NCBI GenBank assembly: GCA_028290385.1
Contig: JAQGJZ010000434.1
Coordinates: forward strand, 1 to 5,255
DNA length: 5,255 bases
Direction of reading: 5' to 3'
DNA from: Enterovirga sp.
GTDB lineage: Bacteria > Pseudomonadota > Alphaproteobacteria > Rhizobiales > Beijerinckiaceae
The position numbers and the translations under genes were made by a program. Below are positions 1 to 5,255 of this stretch, piece by piece. The notes beneath the pieces were generated by a model. It did no database searches and was not told where the DNA came from. It saw only the letters and a program-made list of their open reading frames with translations. Positions within the stretch are counted from its first letter, which is position 1. The number at the start of each line of letters is the position of its first letter.

Positions 1-909
<909 letters not shown>

Positions 910-951
910 CTACGCACGCATACTCGCCGGGGTTACGCGCCGGTGGACGGG

Positions 952-981
952 ATTATGCTTCGGAAACGTTAACTGCGTCCT
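952..981 (-). promoter_or_regulatory. Candidate sigma-70-type promoter for the histidine kinase
   Basis: On the minus strand, CATAAT (957-952) matches the -10 consensus at five of six bases. AGGACG (981-976) lies 18 bases upstream as a weak -35. Transcription would begin near 945, leaving a leader of about 35 bases before the ATG at 909. The whole divergent gap is only 76 bases, so promoters for both directions must overlap here or inside the genes. The -35 match is poor, so this is only a candidate. Confidence 0.3.
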
Positions 982-985
982 GACG

Positions 986-1513
986 ATGTCCGTAAAGTCG
1001 CTGTTCACCGCGGCGGGTCTCCAGGAGGGAATGTCCAGGCGCATCGACGGCCTTCTCGCGACCCTGATCCTCGTCGCGCTCGCGATCGGGGTCGTTGCGC
1101 TTCGGCGCGAGCCCGAGCGGCTCGACGGTGCCGTCCGCGTGGTGGACGGCGATACGGTGGAGCTCGGCGGCCGCCGGCTGCGGCTGGCAGGTCTCGATGC
1201 CCCGGAGCTGGCGCAGCGCTGCGAACGAGACGGCCAGCTCTATCCCTGCGGAATGGCCGCCCGGGACGCTCTGCGGGACCTCGCCCGCGAAGGGCTGACC
1301 TGCCGCACGGCCAGCCGCGACAAATACGGGCGCGACCTTGCGACCTGCGCGGCGGACGGCCGCGATGTCGGGACGGTTCTCGTCTCGCGCGGCCTCGCGG
1401 TCGCTTATGGCCGCTATGATAGCGAGGAGAGCGAGGCGCGCCGGCGCCGCCTCGGGCTCTGGGCCGGCCGCTTCGAGCGCCCGTCGGAATGGCGCGAAGC
1501 GCATCCGCGCTGA
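986..1513 (+). CDS. Membrane-anchored thermonuclease family protein (staphylococcal nuclease fold)
   Basis: This is a 175-residue protein of the SNase/thermonuclease family, calcium-dependent phosphodiesterases that cut DNA and RNA. A single hydrophobic segment (about 22-39), preceded by RR, looks like a signal anchor, with no clear AxA cleavage site. The nuclease domain follows. VVDGDTVEL gives D54 and D56. RLAGLDAPE gives R66, D71 and E74, matching R35, D40 and E43 of staphylococcal nuclease. DKYGR gives R116, matching R87. All key catalytic and metal-binding positions are therefore present. Four cysteines (C79, C88, C106, C121) could form disulfides, which suits a domain outside the cytoplasm. 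The ATG at 986 lacks a clear ribosome-binding site. An alternative ATG at 1031 (residue 16) has AGGAGG at 1023-1028, only two bases away, and would give a more typical short signal anchor. The start is therefore uncertain. A GST gene follows 68 bases downstream. Confidence 0.88.
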   Translation: MSVKSLFTAAGLQEGMSRRIDGLLATLILVALAIGVVALRREPERLDGAVRVVDGDTVELGGRRLRLAGLDAPELAQRCERDGQLYPCGMAARDALRDLAREGLTCRTASRDKYGRDLATCAADGRDVGTVLVSRGLAVAYGRYDSEESEARRRRLGLWAGRFERPSEWREAHPR

Positions 1514-1516
1514 CTT

Positions 1517-1537
1517 GCGGGGAGGGCGGCTCTCCGC
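1517..1537 (+). terminator. Small hairpin between nuclease and GST genes
   Basis: An 8-base-pair stem (1517-1524 with 1530-1537, including one G-T wobble) closes a five-base loop four bases after the nuclease stop codon. No T tract follows, so it is at best a weak or Rho-assisted terminator or an mRNA 3'-end stabiliser. It could also be chance in such GC-rich DNA. Confidence 0.25.
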
Positions 1538-1570
1538 GACAACTCGGGCGCAGCGAGCCTGAGCCGCGTG

Positions 1571-1575
1571 GGAGG
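1571..1575 (+). promoter_or_regulatory. Ribosome-binding site fixing the GST start
   Basis: GGAGG lies six bases before the ATG at 1582. The open frame continues upstream to an ATG at 1489 inside the nuclease gene. This Shine-Dalgarno site, and the family-typical N-terminus MKLYESG, both place the true start at 1582. Confidence 0.75.
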
Positions 1576-1581
1576 ATCAGA

Positions 1582-2193
1582 ATGAAGCTGTACGAGTCCG
1601 GCCGTGCGCCGAATCCGCGGCGGGTGAAGATCTTTCTCGCCGAAAAGGGCATCACGCTCGAGACCGAGCAGGTCGACCTCGGCAAGCTGGAGCACAAGGG
1701 CGAGGCGTTTTCGGCCCTGAACCCCGTCCAGCAGGTGCCGGCGCTGGTGCTGGACGACGGCTTTGTGCTGACCGAGACAATCGCGATCTGCCGCTACTTC
1801 GAGGAGCTGAATCCGGAGCCGCCGCTCTTCGGCACGGACGCGTTCACGCGCGCCATGGTCGAGATGTGGCAGCGGCGCATCGAGTTCGGGCTCCTTGGCA
1901 CGGTCGCGGCGGTGTTCCGGCACCTGCATCCCGCCATGGCCCAGATGGAGGTGCCGCAGGTCCCCGCCTGGGGCGAAGCGAACAAGGATCGCGTGATGCG
2001 CTTCCTCGGCGTGCTGGACCGGGAGCTGGAGGGCCAGGAGTTCATCTGCGGCGAGACCTTCACGGTGGCCGACATCACGGGGCTCGTGGGGCTCGATTTC
2101 ATGAAGCCCGCCAAGCTCACCGTGCCGGAGGAATTCAGGCATGTGCGCCGCTGGCACGCGGGGCTGTCGGCGAGGCCGAGCGCCAAGGCCTGA
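1582..2193 (+). CDS. Glutathione S-transferase, GTT2-like
   Basis: This is a 203-residue cytosolic glutathione S-transferase, the usual length, which would conjugate glutathione to electrophiles or act as a glutathione-dependent reductase or isomerase. The N-terminal thioredoxin-like domain (about 1-77) starts MKLYESGRAPNPRRV. It carries the cis-proline motif QVPAL (P53) and the glutathione-gripping pair E65-T66. The helical C-terminal domain (about 85-200) has the conserved N-capping box TVAD (161-164). The segment APNPRRVKIFLAEKGI is typical of the GTT2-like group. This loop carries no catalytic Ser, Cys or Tyr at the usual place: after S6 it reads GRAPNP. Yeast Gtt2 is known to lack the classical residue and to use a water molecule held by residues of the C-terminal domain; H114 and H116 here lie in a comparable region, though I could not align them. 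Substrate is unknown. The next gene starts 20 bases downstream, so the two may be co-transcribed. Confidence 0.92.
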   Translation: MKLYESGRAPNPRRVKIFLAEKGITLETEQVDLGKLEHKGEAFSALNPVQQVPALVLDDGFVLTETIAICRYFEELNPEPPLFGTDAFTRAMVEMWQRRIEFGLLGTVAAVFRHLHPAMAQMEVPQVPAWGEANKDRVMRFLGVLDRELEGQEFICGETFTVADITGLVGLDFMKPAKLTVPEEFRHVRRWHAGLSARPSAKA

Positions 2194-2213
2194 ACCCCGC
2201 GCCGCAGGGCCGC

Positions 2214-2894
2214 ATGGACGGGGAGGGCAGGGCAGGCTCTGTCGCGCCCATGCGGGCGGAGCCGACAACCGGGGCGGATGAGTTCGATGTGCTGGCGGCA
2301 GCTTTGCGGGCATGCCGCATCTGTCGCGACGCGCCGGTGCATGGGCCCCCGCTCCCGCACGAGCCACGGCCCATCCTCCAGGGCTCCGTCTCGGCCCGGC
2401 TCTGCATCGCGAGCCAGGCCCCGGGCAACCGCGCCAATCTCAGCGGGCGGCCCTTCGACGATCCGTCCGGCGTTCGGCTGCGCGACTGGCTCGGGCTGGA
2501 CGAGACCCGCTTCTACGACCCGGCGCGGGTCGCGATCGTCCCGATGGGCCATTGCTTCCCAGGGTATGACCGACATGGCGGGGACAGGCCCCCGCGCCGC
2601 GAATGCGCGAAGACGTGGCGCGAGCCCGTTTTCGCGGCCCTGCCGAACCTGGAGCTGATCCTGGTGATCGGGCTTTATGCGCAGGCTTGGCACCTCGGCT
2701 CGCGCTCCGGCCTCACCGGCACCGTCCAGCGCTGGCGCGAGATTTTGGCCGAGGAGCGGCGGCCGCGCGTGCTTCCGCTGCCGCATCCCTCCTGGAGAAA
2801 CTCGGGGTGGCTCAAGCGGCACCCCTGGTTCGAGGCCGAACTTCTGCCGGTGCTGCGGGCGGAGGTGGCGCGGTGGGCGGGGCCGGAGCGCTGA
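2214..2894 (+). CDS. Uracil-DNA glycosylase family protein with four spaced cysteines
   Basis: This is a 226-residue member of the uracil-DNA glycosylase superfamily, the enzymes that excise uracil or other damaged bases to start base-excision repair. Motif A reads IASQAPGNR (SQAPG 67-71), where family 4 enzymes have GEAPG. It is followed by SGRPFDDPSG, matching the GRPF segment. Motif B is LPHPSWRN (HPS 191-193). Four cysteines are spaced C34-x2-C37 ... C114-x16-C131, close to the iron-sulfur arrangement of family 4 enzymes, so a 4Fe-4S cluster is plausible but not shown. The UdgX signature KRRIH is absent. Start choice is uncertain. ATG 2214 follows the GST stop by 20 bases with only a weak AGGG upstream; ATG 2250 (residue 13) has no better site. 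The open frame upstream of 2193 overlaps the GST gene and is not credible coding sequence. Family membership is sure; the base actually excised is not. Confidence 0.85.
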   Translation: MDGEGRAGSVAPMRAEPTTGADEFDVLAAALRACRICRDAPVHGPPLPHEPRPILQGSVSARLCIASQAPGNRANLSGRPFDDPSGVRLRDWLGLDETRFYDPARVAIVPMGHCFPGYDRHGGDRPPRRECAKTWREPVFAALPNLELILVIGLYAQAWHLGSRSGLTGTVQRWREILAEERRPRVLPLPHPSWRNSGWLKRHPWFEAELLPVLRAEVARWAGPER

Positions 2895-2900
2895 CGCGCG

Positions 2901-2938
2901 GCGGCTCGGCCGCGCGGCCTGTTTCGCCGCGGAGCCGC
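2901..2938. terminator. GC-rich hairpin between convergent genes, possible bidirectional terminator
   Basis: A perfect 7-base-pair outer stem (2901-2907 with 2932-2938) and a 6-base-pair inner stem (2913-2918 with 2926-2931) surround a seven-base loop, CTGTTTC. A five-base bulge on the left arm joins the stems. The hairpin fills most of the 57-base gap between the stop codons of two convergent genes, where a shared terminator is expected. There is no T run on either side, so intrinsic termination is doubtful. Confidence 0.45.
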
Positions 2939-2951
2939 AGAGGAGCCCGGC

Positions 2952-3551
2952 TCAGCGCGCGGCGGCTGCCGGCGGCGGAAGTTCCCATGCCCTCTTGATG
3001 TTCGTCAGCGTCTTCGCGCCGAGCGTCAGGGGCGGCACGGAGCCGCTTCCGTCGGGCGGCAGCGTCTTGCCGTTCACGGTCCCGCCGACCGCGATCACGA
3101 GCTTGCCGATGAACACGTCATCCTGGCTATGCGCGGCGTTCGTCAGGCCGATGCAATGGATGAGTTCGTGGACCAGGATATGGAGCCGCACCGGCGGGCC
3201 GACATCGACGCTGCCGATGCGCGGGGTCGTGGGAACCCGCAGCTTCAACGCGCCGAGACGCTCGCGATCGCCGGACCCGACCAGGGACAGCACGGCGCTG
3301 CCGTGCAACCCGGTCCCGGGGATCGTCTCGGCCGTGATCTGACTGCCCGCTTCTGCGTCCGACTTCCGGAAGACAAGGGCGATGCACTTGTCCTTGAGCA
3401 GCTGGTTGAGGGCCGCGATGGCCCGGTCGAGATCGGTGCCCCAGACGCTTCCGCTGAAACCCGGGCCGGGAAACACCTTGAGCTCTCCGGATCGTCTGAT
3501 CCGATCAGGCCAGGGGATGATCTCCGGCTTCGCAGTGCTCTCGTCGGCCAT
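2952..3551 (-). CDS. Unrecognised small protein with zinc-metalloprotease-like HExxHxxG motif
   Basis: This is a 199-residue protein that I cannot assign to a named family. Its one strong motif is VHELIHCIGLTNAAH (127-141). H128, E129 and H132 form an HExxH zinc site, with G135 where metzincins have the glycine turn. In metzincins the third ligand falls three residues after that glycine; here that residue is N138, and the next histidine is H141, followed by SQDD. H141 may be the ligand with a longer turn. The region before the motif looks like mixed strands and helices (a helix about 40-54, DRAIAALNQLLKD), as in matrixin-like catalytic domains. There is no signal peptide and no membrane segment. 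The C-terminus is proline- and alanine-rich. ATG 3551 was chosen (GAGG eight bases upstream); the frame extends to a TTG at 3608. It lies downstream of the dehydrogenase gene, beyond a hairpin, and may be transcribed separately. Proteolytic activity is inference. Confidence 0.7.
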   Translation of the reverse strand: MADESTAKPEIIPWPDRIRRSGELKVFPGPGFSGSVWGTDLDRAIAALNQLLKDKCIALVFRKSDAEAGSQITAETIPGTGLHGSAVLSLVGSGDRERLGALKLRVPTTPRIGSVDVGPPVRLHILVHELIHCIGLTNAAHSQDDVFIGKLVIAVGGTVNGKTLPPDGSGSVPPLTLGAKTLTNIKRAWELPPPAAAAR

Positions 3552-3650
3552 GGCGACGGCCTCGCGACGATGGAGCGGGCATTCTAGGCCACCCTCATCC
3601 TGTCGCAAGCGGAAGCTCTCCGGCCGGCGATCGGGGCCGACCGGTGCACT

Positions 3651-3674
3651 GTCGGAGGCGGAACGCCCCCGGAC
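3651..3674 (-). terminator. Hairpin directly after the dehydrogenase stop codon
   Basis: Read on the minus strand, GTC-C-GGGGGCG-TTC-CGCCTCC-GAC begins at the base after the TAA stop. It forms ten base pairs (one G-T wobble, one bulged C) around a three-base TTC loop. No T tract follows. The position and strength suggest an end-of-gene structure that stops or attenuates transcription into the metalloprotease-like gene about 100 bases downstream. The rest of the gap, 3552-3650, shows nothing else I can support. Confidence 0.45.
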
Positions 3675-4571
3675 TTAGCCCTTGCGGGCGTTCTGCTGCA
3701 GCCGGGCGAGCAGGCTGGATGTATCCCAGCGATTGCCGCCCATGCGCTGCACCTCGCCGTAGAACTGATCGACAAGTGCGGTGACGGGCAGGGTCGCGCC
3801 GTTGCGGCGCGCCTCGTCGAGGCAGATGGACAGGTCCTTGCGCATCCAGTCCACCGCGAAGCCGAACTCGTATTTGCCCTCGTTCATGGTCTTGCCGCGG
3901 TTCTCCATCTGCCAGGAGCCGGCGGCACCCTTCGAGATCACGTCGAGGACGGCCTCGATCTCCAGCCCGGCATGTTTGCCGAAATGAACCGCCTCGGCGA
4001 GACCCTGGACGAGGCCCGCGATGCAGATCTGGTTCATCATCTTGGCGAGCTGGCCGGAGCCGGCGGGCCCGAGCAGGCGGCAGGAGCGGGCATAGCTCAT
4101 GATCGCCGGCTCGACGCGCGAATAAGTCTCCGCCTCGCCGCCGCACATCACGGTGAGCACGCCATTCTCCGCGCCGGCCTGTCCACCCGAGACGGGGGCA
4201 TCGACGAAGCCGAAGCCGCGCTCCTTAGCGGCCCCCTCGAGCTCGCGCGCCACGGCGGCGGACGCGGTCGTGTGGTCGACAAAGGTCATGCCCCGGCCAA
4301 TCGCCGCGAAGGCGCCGCCTTCGGCGGTCGTGACGGAGCGCAGGTCATCGTCGTTGCCGACGCAGGCGAAAACGATCTCCTGCCCGTCGGCGGCCTCGGC
4401 CGGCGTCCTGGCCGCGCGGCCGCCGTTCTCGGCGACCCACTTCTCGGCCTTGGCGAAGGTGCGGTTGTACACCGTCACCTCGTGCCCCTTCTGGCCGAGA
4501 TGCCGGGCCATCGGGTAGCCCATCACGCCGAGCCCCAGGAACGCCACCTTCGCCATTGTTTCCCCCGTCAT
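3675..4571 (-). CDS. NAD(P)-dependent beta-hydroxyacid dehydrogenase (3-hydroxyisobutyrate dehydrogenase family)
   Basis: This is a 298-residue enzyme of the beta-hydroxyacid dehydrogenase family, which includes 3-hydroxyisobutyrate dehydrogenase, tartronate semialdehyde reductase and glyoxylate/succinic semialdehyde reductase. The length is normal. The N-terminal Rossmann fold carries GLGVMG (13-18). The second strand ends in NRT (36-38), where an arginine usually favours NADP over NAD. The substrate loop is DAPVSGG (124-130). The catalytic lysine is K177 in GSGQLAKMMN, with N180. K245 (WMRKDLS) matches the conserved C-terminal lysine. The substrate cannot be read from sequence. ATG 4571 has GGAG seven bases upstream. 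ATG 4556 (MAKVAFLG, five residues shorter) is the more usual N-terminus in the family and has GGGGG five bases upstream, so either may be used. The binding-protein gene ends 45 bases upstream on the same strand, suggesting an operon, with this enzyme acting on an imported compound. Confidence 0.92.
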   Translation of the reverse strand: MTGETMAKVAFLGLGVMGYPMARHLGQKGHEVTVYNRTFAKAEKWVAENGGRAARTPAEAADGQEIVFACVGNDDDLRSVTTAEGGAFAAIGRGMTFVDHTTASAAVARELEGAAKERGFGFVDAPVSGGQAGAENGVLTVMCGGEAETYSRVEPAIMSYARSCRLLGPAGSGQLAKMMNQICIAGLVQGLAEAVHFGKHAGLEIEAVLDVISKGAAGSWQMENRGKTMNEGKYEFGFAVDWMRKDLSICLDEARRNGATLPVTALVDQFYGEVQRMGGNRWDTSSLLARLQQNARKG

Positions 4572-4578
4572 TTGGTCG

Positions 4579-4582
4579 CTCC
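4579..4582 (-). promoter_or_regulatory. Ribosome-binding site for the dehydrogenase
   Basis: GGAG on the minus strand lies seven bases before the ATG at 4571, a normal spacing. It supports the longer of the two possible starts. It sits in the 45-base gap after the binding-protein gene, which contains no convincing terminator, consistent with read-through from that gene. Confidence 0.45.
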
Positions 4583-4616
4583 GTCTTATGGAGGCCGGCC
4601 GAGGGGGTCAAACCGG

Positions 4617-5255
4617 CTACTTGATGTCGAACGCGAAGTACTTGGCGCGAATGGAATCGTATGCGCCGCTCGCGATGACCCGGTCGATCGCGCGGTTGAA
4701 GAAATCCACCAGCGCCGTGTCGCCCTTGCGGAGGCCCACGCCGATGCCTTCGCCGCGGTCGACGGGCAGGTCGGCGATGAAGCGGCAGCACATCTTGCCT
4801 TCGCGCGACTCGAGAAACTTGAACACTTCGAGCTTGTCGCCGAGCACGTAATCGAGCCGGCCGGTGAGAAGGTCGAGATTGGCCTCCTCCAGCTTGCTGA
4901 AGGTGCGGATATCCGTGCTCGGATAAGTGCTCTCCAGGAACCCGGCGAACTCGCTCTCGGCCACCACTCCGACGGGCTTTCCGACCAGGTCCGGCGCGCC
5001 GCCGCCAGCATCGAGAGCGGCGGACTTCGTGCCCATCAGGGCGGCCGGGATGCGGTAGTAGCGCTTGGAGAAAGCGAGGCGCTGCTTGCGCTCCTTCGTG
5101 ATCTCCAGCGACGACATGATGGCGTCGTAGCGGCGCTCCTTGAGGCCCGCGCCCATCCCGTCCCAATCCTGCAGGACGAAGGTGCAGGTGGCGTTCATCG
5201 CCTCGCACATCGCCCGCCCGAGCTCGACCTCGAACCCGGCCGGCGCGTTGTTCTC
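4617..5255 (-). CDS. Amino-acid ABC transporter substrate-binding protein (5' end outside window)
   Basis: These are the last 212 residues of a periplasmic solute-binding protein of the polar amino-acid family (SBP_bac_3), which delivers its ligand to an ABC permease in the inner membrane. The reading frame stays open through the right edge, so the signal peptide and the start of lobe 1 are missing; only a few dozen residues should be absent. Visible landmarks, counted from the edge, are GFEVELGRAM (7-16), QDWDGM (29-34), YDAIMSSLEITKER (43-56) and LDYVLGD (134-140). R56 matches the arginine that binds the ligand carboxylate in the lysine/arginine/ornithine-binding protein, and D140 matches its D161. 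The end (GIGVGLRKGD, then ASGAYDSIRAKYFAFDIK) resembles that subgroup, so a basic amino acid is possible, though the ligand is not certain. Permease and ATPase genes are not in the window. The internal ATG at 5210 is not the real start. Confidence 0.9.
   Translation of the reverse strand, partial: ENNAPAGFEVELGRAMCEAMNATCTFVLQDWDGMGAGLKERRYDAIMSSLEITKERKQRLAFSKRYYRIPAALMGTKSAALDAGGGAPDLVGKPVGVVAESEFAGFLESTYPSTDIRTFSKLEEANLDLLTGRLDYVLGDKLEVFKFLESREGKMCCRFIADLPVDRGEGIGVGLRKGDTALVDFFNRAIDRVIASGAYDSIRAKYFAFDIK

Noticed and set aside
965..973. Possible CtrA half-site (TTAAC) upstream of the kinase
   Set aside because: The second half-site, TTAA at seven-base spacing, is not present.
1866..2213. 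Upstream extension of the glycosylase frame
   Set aside because: It would overlap the GST gene by more than 300 bases and reads as low-complexity out-of-frame GST sequence.
1414..2367. Long minus-strand open frame (317 codons) opposite the GST gene
   Set aside because: Its translation is rich in R, P, A and H with no recognisable motif, and it lies antisense to a clear GST. This is the usual shadow of a high-GC gene.
1794..2822. Minus-strand open frame (342 codons) opposite the GST and glycosylase genes
   Set aside because: It is antisense to two clear family members and shows no motif of its own.
3129..3587. Plus-strand open frame opposite the metalloprotease-like gene
   Set aside because: Its composition is that of a shadow frame. 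The opposite strand has the HExxH motif and the better start, though the true gene is itself of unknown family.
4593..4600. GGCCGGCC palindrome in the gap between binding-protein and dehydrogenase genes
   Set aside because: Eight bases of G and C are expected by chance here, and no longer stem or T tract surrounds it.
4345..5208. Minus-strand open frame (287 codons) spanning the binding-protein and dehydrogenase genes in another frame
   Set aside because: It is arginine-rich without motifs and overlaps two well-identified genes out of frame.

Overview
The window is about two-thirds G+C and gene-dense, with third codon positions dominated by G/C. The protein types (a histidine kinase with a PleC/DivJ/PdhS-like phosphoacceptor region, a Gtt2-like GST, a compact uracil-DNA glycosylase-family protein) suggest an alphaproteobacterium, probably of the Hyphomicrobiales. 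This is inferred from gene character; there is no rRNA or other marker here. I see no mobile element, CRISPR array, tRNA or rRNA, and no gene-free stretch longer than about 125 bases.

Layout. Bases 1-909 (minus) hold the first 303 codons of a multi-pass membrane sensor histidine kinase, cut by the left edge just after its phosphoacceptor histidine. A short divergent gap (910-985) separates it from three plus-strand genes: a membrane-anchored thermonuclease-like protein (986-1513), a GTT2-like glutathione S-transferase (1582-2193) and a uracil-DNA glycosylase-family protein (2214-2894). These converge, across a GC-rich hairpin at 2901-2938, on a minus-strand series. Read 5' to 3' on the minus strand, that series is an amino-acid ABC transporter binding protein (cut by the right edge, ending at 4617), a 3-hydroxyisobutyrate-dehydrogenase-type NAD(P) oxidoreductase (4571-3675), a hairpin just after its stop, and a small unrecognised protein with a zinc-metalloprotease-like HExxHxxG motif (3551-2952).

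How they may work together. The binding protein and the dehydrogenase lie 45 bases apart on the same strand and may share a transcript, which would fit uptake and oxidation of an amino-acid- or hydroxyacid-like compound; this is inference. The nuclease, GST and glycosylase share a strand with gaps of 68 and 20 bases but have no obvious shared pathway. Most of the window looks like ordinary chromosomal housekeeping and accessory content. The least explained item is the metalloprotease-like protein. I found no convincing evidence for a new multi-gene system.
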